64,000 nucleotides of DNA from Halicephalobus mephisto (taxonomy: Eukaryota; Nematoda; Chromadorea; Rhabditida; Panagrolaimidae), in assembly GCA_009193035.1 (NCBI GenBank), contig SWDT01000406.1, forward strand, positions 62,001-126,000, given 5' to 3'. A program made the position numbers and the translations under genes. Below the pieces are notes generated by a model, which searched no databases, was not told the DNA's origin, and saw only the letters and a program-made list of their open reading frames with translations. Within the stretch, counting starts at the first letter, position 1; each line of letters starts with the position of its first letter. Below are positions 1 through 17,700 of this stretch, one piece after another.

Positions 1-4434
<4,434 letters not shown>

Positions 4435-7400
4435 ATGTTCGGGACGGCACCAGTCGGGTTGGCGGCTTACTCCTCGAGGAGGATGTCGAGGGCTTCGGCT
4501 AGTAGTTTCGAACAGGTTTCTAATCCTTGGAAAAATTAAAAAATAAATAAATTTTAATTTAGATGTTACAAAGAGGGTTCGAAGAAGGCGAAGCCCGGGC
4601 CGCCTTCTTCCCGACCCGGAGGTCCATCAACGCCTGTTTGGGGACCTGTGCCGGAGGGGTCGGGGACAAACTAGACAGAGACAGATCAAGAAGAACTTCC
4701 TTTTTGAAGAAATTAGCATTTTACTTACAAGTAGGTTTCTGTGCACCAGTGCCTGAGGACATGCCCTCAGGGGTCAGGAAAACAAGGGCTCTGAACTCAA
4801 TTAATTTAATCAAAACATTCTTTTTTTGAATTTTTTAACATTACAGAAAAGAATATAGAGTCCATAATTGACTAATTTTTTTTCAAATTGGGCATTTCGC
4901 CAAAAATTAAATTTTTTACAATTTGGCCTCCGGGGCTGGGATCTTTGTTTTTCGAAAATTCAACAAAAATGTGTCTATTGGATTTTATTTTCTAAATTAT
5001 ACTTTTCAAAGAAAAAATTATAATTAATGAATTTCAATTTGATCCAGATGATGACTTTTATTCGGTCCTGACACGACAGTTCAAATTTATTATTTTATTT
5101 AAAAAATTCAAAAAATTAAATTTAAATTTATTTTATAAAAAATCTAAAAATATTCAAAAATCATTGAAAAATAAAGATATTTTTCATCTCAGAACCAAGG
5201 TTCAAAAATTAAATTAATTTTTTAAAATAAAATTTTCAAAAAAATGAATTTTAACAAAATTTTAGAAATTTTAAAATTTTCTTATTTGTTTCAAAATTTC
5301 CCATTTTTGAATATTTTCAAATTTCCACAAAATTTTAGATCTTTTACGAAAAATCAAGATTACGGTACTTCTTTCCTCTGATAATCCTCATTGCTTATTC
5401 CTTCCTCGGCGGATTTATTTTTTACATGATAGAAAGTCCAGAAGAACAGAAAACTTTGATGAAAAAAAAGGAATATCTCGAAAAAGAACAGGCCGTCATC
5501 CTCAAGGAGATCCTCGGGATAGAACAACGGATCAGAGCCATTTATCACTTTCATAATTCCACAGAAATTAGAGCGATAGAAGTCAAAAATTATCGATCGT
5601 TTGCGATGAATAGACTCAACAAGGCGATATACTGGTATGCCCTCCAGGTGTACTACTTGAACGACCAGGAATCTTACAAGACGTCGTTGTTGCATCCGAC
5701 GAATCCGGAGAGGATCTGGAGGACCCACTTCACGACGAACTTCGGGAGGATATTCGCGTTGAAGAACTACACCCAGCAGCTGGCCGATCGGTGCTGGGAG
5801 ATCGGGGTGGAGATGAACAACCTGACTACCTCCAAGGTCAAGTTGGAGGTGGCCATGGAGCTCTTCAACGACTGGACCGGCCTCCACCACGTCCTCACCC
5901 CCACCTGGACCTTCTGGAACTCCATGTTCCTCGGTAACTGTCTTTCTCCACTCACTTTCATTCCCCTAACCTTCAGCAGTCACCACCTACACCACCATAG
6001 GGTACGGCAACGTCACCGCCAAGAGTCATCTCGGCAAACTGGCCGCCATGATCTACGCCGTCATCGGGATCCCCCTGGTCTTGATGATTCTTCACAGATT
6101 GGGACACATGTTCCTTCTCGTGCTTCAGAAAGTCTGGGACAAGTGCATTTGGTGAGTGATTGCTTAAATTCCATTTAGTAACGAAATTCTTTCTTCAATA
6201 CTCATGTAGATATATTTTTCCGAAACAATTTATTTCTCAAAAAGTTTATTTTTTGTAATTCTTGAAGAGATTTAAGAACAAAAATGCTTCGAGGATTTGG
6301 AGAACTGATATAGTTATGGATATTCTCCCTTTGCGAAAATTGCTGAAGTAAAGAAGTGGCCAAAGATAACTCTGAAAAAATCACAAGCTCCTTAGGAGTC
6401 GTCTTGTATAAATAGGATTTCTTATTTTAAAAAAAATTAATCAACTTTATTCATTTCGTAACACTAATACCCTTTAATCAAAAATCAATGTCCTGGACAC
6501 AAAAAACGGTACATACTGTATGATGTGTGGAAGGATCGAGAGTAATCTGCTCCGTGAATTAGCACAACTCCCACACATTGTTTTTTATCTATTTACAAAC
6601 ACGTTACTTTTAATTGAATGGATTGAGAACTGTGCATTGGATGAATTGTTGTCAATATACCAAATGGATTTAATTCCACGCACCGATACATGACATATAG
6701 TACAGCAATCCATTGTTCTCAACTTATGCGTTAGGAAGTTTGCCTAAAATATATAAAGCTTACATGGCGCTTTTCTAAAACCCCCTCCTCCTGTAAGCTT
6801 TACATATTTAGACAAGCTCCCTAAATTAAAAAAGCTAATAACCTATAAGGGAGCTTGCCTAAAATATGTAAGGCTTATATGACGCTTTTCTAAAACCCCC
6901 TCCCCCTGTAAGTCTAACATATTTTAGACAAGCTCCCTTAGCCCAATTTGTGTATTGATGCATTAAAACTTTGAATCTGAACAGAAGAATCCTGAATTCT
7001 AGACTCATTCATCACATGCAAAAATAGGTATATAATATATCATGTGCCGGTACATTAAAATAATTCTGATTTATCAGATACATTATATTCAATACATTGA
7101 TATATCGAACTGTCAAGTATATATCGGTGTATTCTATTTTATGCAGCGATATACTAAGTTAATATCGGTGCATTGAATTCGATTTTTAGCAGTACATCAA
7201 ACATAATGGATCTGATACATCAAAGTCATTTTAAAGTACCCTTTTTCGTGTGTGGCATCGATGCATTAAAACGACCCTAATGCATCAGATTCATTATGTT
7301 TCATCTACCGTATGTCAAGTCGACATCGGTGCATTGTATTCGATTTTTACCAGTACATCAAACATAATGCATCTGATGTATTAGAACTGTTTCAATGTGT

Positions 7401-9087
7401 TCTTTTTTGTGAACAGAATCTCATTAAAAATTACGAAACATTCATGTACCAAACCATTGAATCAGAACTTCAAAATATCAGATTTCTTTTAATTTTTAAT
7501 TTCATTCTCGATCGGATCAGAATCAACATTTTTGAAATCAAGGTCAACCGTTCTCGACCACTTAATCCATAACATTTTTAAAAAATTATTTTGAATTATC
7601 ATGAAGTTTGGCCGATTTATGGAGATTATTCATGACTGGCAATGACCAAAAAGTAAAAATTTTTTATGAATCAAATTCAAAAAATGAAATCAATTATTTT
7701 TAAATTAAAAAACAGAACTAATTTTCGACGAAAAACATTTGATTTTTACTTAACTTTGAACTTACTGTATTAAGCACTGAATTCCAGGTTGATGGAATTT
7801 GTTAGTTGCGTTAAAAACGCAGATAAACTAAGAGGCAGACTTCTGGACGAAGAACGAGAAACCGGAATGCCTGTTTGGTTGGCCATCGGGATCGCCGGAG
7901 GCTGGATGTTCCTTTGTTCTGCCATCTTCCTGAAATTCGAGAAAGATTGGGACTATTTCAAAAGTTTCTATTTTTTCTTCTGCAGTTTGACGACCATCGG
8001 TTATGGGGACGTGACTCCGACGAATTCTGAAGACATGTTCATCATCTTCGGTTTCATCATCATCGGACTTTCTCTGGTTTCTATGTGCATTAATGTCGTC
8101 CAGATGAAGCTCGAGAATCTCTTCGAAGAGTTCCTGATGACGTTATTGGAGGAGTACGGTAGCGATCAGGCCTCTGTCATCATCGATGCCGACAACATCA
8201 GAGAGAAGTTCGGAGTTTTCGATCTCTGGAAGCTCTGGAAGAAGAGACGTCACAAACAGGCCCGACAAAGAAGGGAACACTCTCTCTTGATGAATACTGT
8301 AGGAGGACCCTTCATGGCCATGAGGGAAAGAGGCAGGAAGTCCAGATCGTACAGACTGCCTGACTTGAAAGAACTTAAGAAAATCTTCCCGTTCATGGCC
8401 AAACGACGAAGGGAAGTCCTTCTTCAACAATTCCACACGAAACTTCACCAACTCCACAAGGGCACCCAGACAGACGGACCTCCACCTGTCTACTACCATG
8501 AGGTCGTCAAACCCCTCAGTGTGGCTCAGGAAGAAGAAGAAATCGAAGTTTCTCGTTACATTTCTGATCAAACTACTAATGACCTCAGTTCGAGTTTCCC
8601 CAGCACTTCTGTCCCGATAGAACACAGCAACTCCAGTGCCTTCGTCAAGAGCAGCAGTAGCAGTTCAGAACATTGGCCAAAGAATGGAGATAGACCCGTT
8701 CACGTAACTTTTTCTAATTATATGGAGGTCATCGACGGGACATGTTTTCAGAGACTTCAAGTTACGATCAATGAAGGATCCTCGAGTTCTTCTTCCTCAT
8801 ATGCCAGGAGGTACTTGCCCAGCAGGTCGGAAAGAAGAGCTACCCCTACTTCGATTGGATCTGTCCAATCCGCACCTAACGTGGCCCCGGGGCCGAGCAA
8901 TGGAGGTCCTGATCCTTCTTATTCCGGAGTCAGGAGATGGACCTTCTTTGAAATTGGAAAAACACCCAGGGGTAGGGAGTTCAGAAAATTAGTTAAGTTT
9001 ATCAATAATTGCTTCAGGAGCTCCACGCGGTCTGGTGATTCCCTATATGTACATGAAGAGAACTGCCAAAACTGTAAGTTCATCTGA
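4435..9087 (+). CDS. Two-pore-domain potassium channel (TWK family)
   Basis: Background K+ channel subunit of the plasma membrane. Exons: 4435-4515, 4563-4730, 5339-5933, 5977-6151 and 7788-9087, about 772 residues if the last exon runs to its own stop. TM1 lies around residues 93-114 (PLIILIAYSFLGGFIFY). Pore 1 is TTIGYGN at 287-293; pore 2 is TTIGYGD in the last exon at about 408-414, followed by TM4 (MFIIFGFIIIGLSLVSMCIN). The linker between TM1 and pore 1 is about 165 residues, much longer than the usual cap. The C-terminus is long, basic and serine-rich. A consensus GTAAGT donor at 9074 could instead splice to 9388 and give a different C-terminus ending at 9632. Part of exon 3, intron 3 and most of exon 4 is duplicated at 38824-39294. 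The family is certain, the member is not. Confidence 0.9.
6731..6940. mobile_element. Pair of ~94-bp palindromic elements in TWK intron 4
   Basis: Two neighbouring copies (6731-6824 and 6846-6940) each begin near AGGGAGCTTGCCTAAAATAT and end with ATTTTAGACAAGCTCCCT, which are inverted repeats. Both centres hold GCTTTTCTAAAACCCCCTCC. They could fold into long hairpins and look like a small foldback/MITE family. Confidence 0.65.
7020..7400. repeat. Degenerate repeats around ATATCGGTGCATT / AGTACATCAAACATAATG
   Basis: The TWK intron contains recurrent short blocks (CGGTACATTA, CATCAAACATAATG, TCTGATGTATTAGAAC) in both orientations. Related CGGTACATTAGAG blocks recur near 48700-49230. No gene is visible in this 1.6-kb intron. 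Confidence 0.45.
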
Positions 9088-9387
9088 GTCGTCAGAAGTT
9101 CAAAGTCTCCAGAACTTGGAGGTCAAATTTCAGTCTGTCAAAACACACTAAGAAATACGATATTTCGTTTTCGTTGCGAGAGAAAACATCGAAAAAAAAT
9201 ATTTTTCGAATTTAGAGATTTTGTAACTTTTCGTTCCGGGACTTTTAACAAATTATTTTTTACTAAATTGTAGGTAATACCTAGTACTGTCAATCCTAAA
9301 CTTGATGTGGTTAAAAGTTTTCTGATTTGTGAGAAAAATTAATTTTTTCAGAATATTGTAATTTTTTTCACAATTTTTGTTTTTCAG

Positions 9388-9632
9388 CACGAAACTACGG
9401 AGATGAAAAGATTGATATCCGAACTAGATGCCCGACTCCTCCAGTGCCGGACCCTCATCTCGCCCTGCTCCAGAAGCGTCTCCAGAGCCTCAGGGGCGAC
9501 TACTGTATCGAACTCCTCTCAAGCTTCCAGTCTCCGAAACATTACCCCGCTTTCCAAGGACTCTTCTCATTGATGTTCTACCTCGCTTCAGGCTTTTATT
9601 GTAAATTTCGCTTTCGAAACTACTGTAATTAA
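9388..9632 (+). CDS. Possible alternative last exon of the TWK channel
   Basis: A TTTTTCAG acceptor at 9387 precedes a segment richer in G and C than its flanks. Joined to the consensus donor at 9074, the phase is kept and the frame stays open to TAA at 9632 (contains DPHLALLQKRLQSL). In the next frame the same exon reads TEMKRLISELDARLL and stops at 9573; that version looks like a short coiled coil but does not match the donor phase. Transcript data would decide which applies. Confidence 0.45.
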
Positions 9633-9762
9633 GATTATAAATACACTCGGGGAAACAAGGCGTCATTTTGGGCCATAAACGCAAGGAACCGTTTTGGTTG
9701 AATGGTGAACTACAGTAATGTACAAGCCATGTCAATGGAATTGATAAGTTATGAGGTAAGCC

Positions 9763-10718
9763 TCATTGGGCGGCAACAGCAGTGTTGGACTGAGGTGGAG
9801 GGGAGGAGGTGGGGGCAGAGATGGTCTGGAGAACCTCTGGGGGAACGTGATCCCTGAGAATTGCGTTTTCCGCTTCCAATTGGATGATAGTGGTTTCAAG
9901 GGCGAGTATCTTGCTTCTAAGGACTTCTACTTCTTCTCTAACTGCGAACATCAAGTGGGTCTTGACGAGATCCTGAAATTTCAAAATCACTGAGATTTTT
10001 TATAATTTTCCAAAATCCAACGCAAGATTCTGAAAACTAAGAATCTAACATAGGATTCTAAACTTTTTTAGAGTTTTTGGAGTTTTTTGGAATTTTGTAG
10101 AAAGTTGTAGAACCTTTCAGAATCCAACAAAAGATTCCAGTCTTCAAGAACTTCATAGAAGCTTCTGAAGTCTTCTAGAATCTTGTGGGAATTCTGATAA
10201 CTTTCCATATTCCAATGAATATTTGTGAAGTCTTCTAAATCCTCATCGAACCTCCCAGAATCCAACAAAAGATTCCAGTTTTCAAGAATCTTAAAGAAGC
10301 TCCTGAAGCCTTCTAGAATCTCATGGAAGTTTATCTGATTTTCCAGAATTCAATAATAATTTCTAAAATTCCAAATTTCTGCTCTTAATTCCGAAAGGCT
10401 CTAGAAGTTTATATCGAGACCATTCGATGACGACACATTTTTATTTTTACAATGGTATGATTTATTTGATCAAGAAACCCACCATGGCCTGTTCAATTTT
10501 CGAATCGATCGCGACGATGGGAGAATTTCCAGTGTTTCCTGCACTGCTGAAAACGAAGGAATGCCGATTACGAGTTAAAAACCGATTGTTAGGGCTCTTG
10601 GGGACAGTCTCCGGAGCCAGAGAATGTCTTCGTTTTGTGAAATCCTTGTGTTGAGCCGCAAATTTCGACAGAGCCCCTGAGGCAATATGATGTCCAGTAT
10701 GGGAGAAAGAATCCATAA
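9763..10718 (-). CDS. tsct-1: TSC22/bunched-family leucine-zipper protein, 3' exons (short form)
   Basis: Transcriptional regulator of the TSC22/DIP/bunched family. Two exons, 10718-10483 and 9972-9763; starting at the ATG at 10716 they give a 147-residue protein, the usual size of short TSC22 forms. The end of the first exon reads SPIVAIDSKIEQAM and the second starts DLVKTHLMFAVREEVEVL, together the family's TSC box, followed by a leucine zipper with a final HVPPEVL. The ATG lies two bases after a GAACAG acceptor, so a short trans-spliced transcript is possible. The same acceptor also fits in phase with an upstream exon (11821-11720), so these exons probably serve long forms too. The gene ends about 130 bp from the TWK alternative exon on the other strand. 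Confidence 0.9.
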
Positions 10719-11719
10719 CTGTTCAGAAACAATATTAAAAATTGATTTAATTGAAAACTGATAGGAGACCAAAAATACAAATCCCCAAAACGGAGCAAAA
10801 ATTGGTCTCAGGAAAAGTTCGTGTTTGACAATTTGCGACAAACAAAATCGAAAAAGGGAAATCACATGTAGAACCGAGGGATCAGTCACTGACTGTGAAA
10901 TCAAGTTACTTATGTGCAAAATTTTTTAAACTCTAAAAACAAAAAAATTTAAAAAAATAAAATTAAAAATTCATTAAACTTCAGAAACCACTCCTACAGT
11001 ATCCCAAAGACAAAAATTGAACTAATTTATTTTTAAAAGTTGTTGTTTTTGGTTTTTTTTTTAATTTTCTGATTTTAAATTTAATTATTCTAAAATTTTT
11101 TAAATTTTCTGATTTTAAATTTAATTATTCTAAATTTTTTAAAAATTTTCTGATTTTAAATTACTCTAAAATTTTTAAAATTTAATTATTCTAAAATTTT
11201 AAAAAAAAATTAAAATTGCTTTAACTTAATAAATACAAGTTGGATTTCCGTGATTCTTTTTTGGATAAACTCAAATGAATTTTTTTGTTTTATTTCATAT
11301 TAAAAAATAATAAAATTAAAGGTGATTTTCAAAAAAAAAAATTATTATAAATTTTTTTCGTAACATCAAGTTTTGATTTTTGGCGTTCTGTTCCGAAGTT
11401 CATTTTCCTCTTTTTTTAAATTAAATTTTTTTACATCTTTAAATTTTTGAATAAATTAAAGTTAATTTTTCTAAAATTTTTAATTTAAAAAAAAATAAAA
11501 TTTTCAATTTAAAAAAATTTTTTTATTTAATTTTTTTTTATTTTTTTAGAATTAACTTTTTTTTATTTTTTAAAATTAACTTTTTTTTATTTTTTAGAAT
11601 TAACTTTTTTTTTATTTTTTAAAATTAATTTTTTTTTATTTTCTAAAATTAATTTTTTAAGATGTTTTATTTTCTGAATATCCCTAAGTCCACTTACGAG
11701 AGGAAGAAGCTCTCTTTAC

Positions 11720-14700
11720 TCAGTAGGATCAGACTGTTGACGTCGAAGGGGTTCCTGGAGCCCTCTACCGTCTCCTTCGAGGCCGGGGCCCCAGACTGGC
11801 CTCCGGATTTTTGCATTTTTTCTAGCAAAAAATAAATTACAATTTCGAAAAGAATTCACGACTCGTTGCAAGACTATATCAAGAGAAATTTGAGATTCTT
11901 GTTTGAAATTTTTCCACGACGACGTCAAATGGAAACGGAAACCGCAAATGAACCCGAGAAAACAGAATGCCGGAAACAAATACATGTTTAAAAACAAAAT
12001 AATATAAAAATTAAACACGGAAAATTTCAGATTTAAAGATTTTTTCGAATTTTAGAAAATCTCAAATTTAAGTTTTTTTAGAATTTTAGAAAATTTCTGA
12101 TTTTTTGAAATTCTGAAGAAGTTTGAAAATTCGTGCTGAATTTTGAAGTATTTTAAAAATCCTTAAAAGATTTCAAAAGTTTCTTGTAGATTTTAGACAA
12201 TTTTAGAAACTTCTAAAAAATTATAAAATTATAAAAAGTTATAAAATTCCGAAAAATTATAAAATTCCAAAAAATTATAAAAATATCTACAAAAATCGAT
12301 AGTCTCAAAAAATTCCCAAAGGCTTCACAATCATCTATCAAAACGAAAACTCCAGAAAATTCCACATAATTCTAATTTTATAAAAAATTTAAAAAACTTA
12401 AAAAATGTTTTTAAAACAATTATTTTTAAACGTTTTAGAAATTCTAAATTTGAATCATTTTTAGTGGATTTTAGAATATTTAAGGAATTTTAAAAATACT
12501 ATAAAAAATTTCCGAATTCTGAAAAGAAAAAATAAAATTATGTAAATTCCAAATTTTGAAATTTTCCAGATTCTAAAACGTTAAAAAATTGGAATTTTTT
12601 CAGATTTCTTTGAATTTTTTAAAATAGAATAAAATTATATAAATTTTAAATTTTTAAAATTTTTGAATTTCGAATTTTTAAATTTTTTAATATTCTAAGT
12701 TTTAATAAAAATTTTCCATAATTTAGAATCTGTGAAAATTCATAAATTTCCATAAAATTCTAATTTTAAAAAAGGTAAATTATTTTTTTAAAAAAATAGA
12801 CTTGTTTAGGTTCGAGAATCACGTGAGACGGATGGCACTGCCGCTTCATGACGGACACACGCCGAACTTTGCCTTTTTTTCTGCGTGCCAAAAGCTGTTT
12901 CAAAAAACGTGTTTTATCGCCAAATTTGACTGATGAAGTTTGTTTTCTATTTTAGACCATAATAAAATTTAAAACATTGACGCAAAAAAAAAATTCTTTT
13001 TAGGACCAAATTTGTGATTTTAAAACTTTTTGACAAATTAAGTTTTTGAATAACAGAAAATCAATTAAATCAACTTATCAGAAACGACCAAAACCTGTTT
13101 CATCAGAGGATTTCTGGTACTTAGCCGCGCGGAATACAGAGGTGGCTTCCGGTACCCCAGGGTGCGGGCACAGGGAACTACAGTATTGCTTAAAACCATA
13201 TTTTATAAAAAATAAAAAATAAAATTTTTTCAATAAGAATTCCCTAAAAACTGACATTTAAGATAAATTCTAAAATGTTCGAAAATCTCATTAGATTCTG
13301 GAAAATTTCAAACATTTTCATGAAATTCTCAAAAATCACAGAAATTTAGATCAACTTCTGGAAGACTGTAGAATCTTCAATTAAATTCCAGAATTTTCTA
13401 AAACTCCTAAAAAATATGAAGAGCTCCAGCAACTTACGTAAGAACTTAGAAAATTTTAGAAAATTCTGGAAGATTCTAGAAGATTCTAGAAAATTCTGGA
13501 AGATTTTAGAAGATTCTGGAAGATTCTAGAAAATTCTGGAAGATTCTAGAAGACCTCAATACATTTCAAAATCTCCCCCACGTGATTCTAAAAAATCTTG
13601 AAAATTTAAATAAAATTCTGAAAGACTTTAAAAAATTCTAGAAAATTCTAAAAGATTCTAGAAGACCTCATTACATTCCAAAATCTCCTCCACGTGATTC
13701 TGAAATCTCCTGAAAATTTAAACGAGATTCTGGAAGACTTGTGAATTTCTGAAAAGATTTACAGAATTTTAAAACTTCCAAAATCTTTGAATTTTCAAAA
13801 ACATTCTAACTTTAAAAAGTTCAAAAATAAACGACTTTGATTTTTTAAATTTAAAGTTGAAAAAACAAAACCCAAGGGATAACCCCCGGCTACACTCTGG
13901 GGTCTGTCTGTTTACCAATTTGCTTTTTTGGAAAATCCAGAAATCAATAAAGAAGCGTGGTGGTCGTGGTTACACACTTGAAAAAACAAAACGGTTTCTG
14001 GTTTTCTTTGGGATTTTCAAAACTCACCGAAGGGGTCGTTTTTTCTGGCCATACCAAACGTTACAAAACAGCTCACTTAAATGTTGATTTTTAGCCAGAA
14101 GTTTTTCATGTTCTTGCTCCTGAGTCAGCCTGGAGGTCGAGGCCGTTTCCAGCATCGTCGACGGGGCCATCCAAGGATTCAACAAAGTTGTCTGAGAAAA
14201 TTCTTCCGTGAATCATCGTTTTGAAAAAACCCGAAACAAAAATTGAACAACACGAAATTAAATCTAAACTCGTTTTTAAGCAAATCTCAGTCAATACGAA
14301 CGAGCAATCAACGACCCTGAGGCAAAAACCAAAGATGAAACATGATACGAAAAATCAGTGTCAAAAAAGTGAAAATCAATTTTTTATAAATTTTTTGGAA
14401 CAAATTTAATGTTTTAGGTAATTCTAGAATTTCAGAGATGTCTAACAATAATTCACACTGGATTCTGGAGGATTTCAGAAATCTTTAAAAAATTTTGAAA
14501 ACTTTTAAAATTTCGGAAAATTTCAGAAGCTTATATTGGATTCTAGAAGTTTTTAAAAATTTTTGAAGTTTAAAAAAGCTTCAGAAGTTACTGTAAGATT
14601 CTAGAAAATATTATGAAATTCTGAAAGTTTTGACTAAATTTTTTAAAAATTCAGAAGCTTACATTAGATTCTAGAAGCTTCTAAAAATTTTGAAAGGCTT

Positions 14701-17700
14701 CAGAAATTACAGTAAGATTCTAGAAAATACTATGAAATCCTCAAAAATTCTGAAAGTTTTGACTAAATTTTTTAAAAATTCAGAAGCTTCTAAAAATCAT
14801 TGAAATTCTAAAAATCATTGAAATTCTAAAAAATCATTGAAATTCTAAAAAATTATAAAATTCTAAAAAATTCTAAAATTCTAAAAAGTTTCAGAATTTT
14901 CCATAAAATTTTCAAAGATTCTAAAAATTTTCACAAAATTTCGAAAATTTTCCACAAGCTTCTAGAAATCTCCAGAATCTTAAAATCTCGGATTCTCAAA
15001 GATTCTAAAAATTTTCACAAAATCGTATTATTAAATAAAAATTTTCTAAATGTAAAAATGATTTTTTCAAATTAGATAATCCAATATAGCGATGAACAGG
15101 ATAAATTATCCCGCAAAAAGCGCCTCACAGTCTCTCAGATTGTTTATTTCCAAAGAGCTGGTCTCGGATGAGTCCAAAATTCGCAGGAATAGCAACGTCA
15201 CCTTGTCTCTCAAATTAACCAAGAACGTGTGTGCAAGTTCCCCTCGACTCTCGACGGACGTCAACCAAGTGGACTTAAAAATTGACAAAAACAAATTCGA
15301 GATTTCAAAGAATATAAAATTTTGAGGTTAAAAGAACAAACCGGAAATCATCGGGGACCAACAAGGATCATTAAAAATATCTTCAAAAATTACCGATTTA
15401 AAATTTTTATTTTTAAAAAAATCACAATTTTATTTTTTTATTTTTAGAAAATTATAATTTTATTTTTTAAAAATTTATAATTTTTATTTTTTTTTAAATC
15501 CATTGTAAACTTTTTTGAGATTAAAAAATTAAATTTTGAAGTATATAAATTTCTTCGTAAAAAATACCGTAAAGGATACAGTAAATACTCGATCAACGTG
15601 TTACTACTAGTCTCTTGAATAGATGGAGAAAAATATTGTTTATTCTCCTCAAAGGAAACTATTATTTTGATGTATCAACAGGATATTGAATGAGGAAGTC
15701 AGGTCTCGAAAGGAAGTACCAGTGTAGCAGAAAAAGGCATACTGTATATAACAGACCAGATGTTGACTAATTAGTTAATATATAGTTATTGTACTTAATT
15801 TTTATTATATCAGTATATCAACAGGGTATTAATAAAGAAACAGGTCTCGAAGGGAAGTACCCTGTTTGTTAGACAGTGTGCTTACTGTCTACATTATAGA
15901 CGGAGTATTAACTAGTTAGTTAATATATAGTTATTGTACCTAATTTTTATTATATCAATATATCAATGGGCTATTAAATAAAGAAACAGGTCTCGAAGGG
16001 AAGTACCCTGTTTGTTAGACAGTGTGCTTACTGTCCAAATAACAGACCGAGTGTTGACTAGTTAGTTAATTACTGTTGTACTTAATTCTACTATTGTTCG
16101 GATTAATAAGAAACTTCCATACTCTTCCAGTCTTACGCAACTACGCCAGTTCAGTGAGATCTAACAGAAACTACATCATGCATGTCTTTTCAGTTTTGAA
16201 AATTTTTTGTATCGCGTCTTTGATAAGGTTTAATTACCCAAGTTTAGGTGAATAAACGAATCACTCAACCGAAGTCGAAAAAATATAAAAATTAAATACT
16301 TTTACGAAATGGTCCCAGGACGAATGTTCAAAAACAAAATTTATGAAAAATTTCATTTTTTAAAATGACTATTTCGTAATTTTGCGAAATTTCGAAATTA
16401 ATCATAAAATAAAAATATTCACTTTTAAAAAAATTTTCTCGACAAGAATTTCCAAAATTGAACAGAACCAACTTACGTGAAAATTTGGATTTTGCGAAAT
16501 TTCGAAATTAATTTTTTTTAAATATTTTTTTTAAATAAATTTTAAATTTAAAAAAATTTTTAAAAATTTTAAAACTGTTTAATTTCGAAATTTGACAGTT
16601 CTTTACAAAGATGTTGATGAAAGTGAAGAGGACCACGACAACCCCAAGGTACCCTATTGAAGGAAAATTTTGTTATTTTTTTAAAAAATATTTTGTTTTA
16701 ATAAATATATTCTAGAAAAAATTCAATTTTCACGATAATTTTGGCGTTAATACCAGTGTTTGCAGAGGAAGACAGAAAGGGAAAAGTCTTCCAGAGATCG
16801 ATGGAGCTCTCACGGGCTCTCGCGGAGGTCCCTCGCTTGCAGCCTCTGCAGCTGCAAAACGTGAGCACCGCCGAAAACGGACTCAACACAGGTACTTATT
16901 TTTAATTTGTCTGAAAATGTAGAACCAACCGGTCAGGTGGAGGAACACTTGAGCCTCTAAGACTCTGAGGACTGCCAACCCGGGCTTCGAAGCTGAAGGG
17001 GTTCAAGAAGGAGTTCCCGTTTCCAGACAGTGACCGCTCCAGTCCATAGTGGAGCTGCATTTCCAAAGGGGTCACCCGGCCCGATACTGTAATAAAATAA
17101 AAATAAAAATAAAATTTAAATTAAAAAAAAAATAAAAATTTAAATAAAAAATTTAAAATTTAAAATAAAAAATAAAAAATAAAAAAATTTAAATTTAAAT
17201 TAAAAAAATAAAAATTAAATTTAACTTAATAATTAATAATTTAATTAAATAAGAATTTGAATTTAAGTTTAAATTAAATAAGAATCTAATTTTTAAAAAT
17301 TCTAATTTTTAAGAAATTTCAAAAATAAAATTATTCAATTTTGATTTTGTCACGAATAGTATTTAAGGTAAGTTTAACAATTTTTTAATAATTCTTGGAT
17401 GAATTTTTGATTATTTTTATATTTCTTGAATTTTATTATTTTCTTATGTTATATAAAAAATCAAAAATAATGTTAAAAAGTATTTCGTCAATCGTATCAG
17501 GACCAAAATCGAAAAATTTAATTTTTTTTTTAAATTTAAATTTTTTTTTAAATTTTGATTTTTTTTTAAATTTTAATTTTTTTTTAAATTTTGATTTTTT
17601 TTTAAATTTTAATTTTTTAAATTTTGATTAATTACTCACGGAAATCGGGAGAAGTGGCCAGTAGTCGATTCCGGGTGGAAGGATCCAGAAATTTCGGTCT

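Noticed and set aside
16177..16260. A signal-peptide-like frame starting MHVFSVLKIFCIASL
   Set aside because: The frame runs straight into the SL1-type leader and its folding partner and then a stop; the RNA interpretation explains the sequence better.
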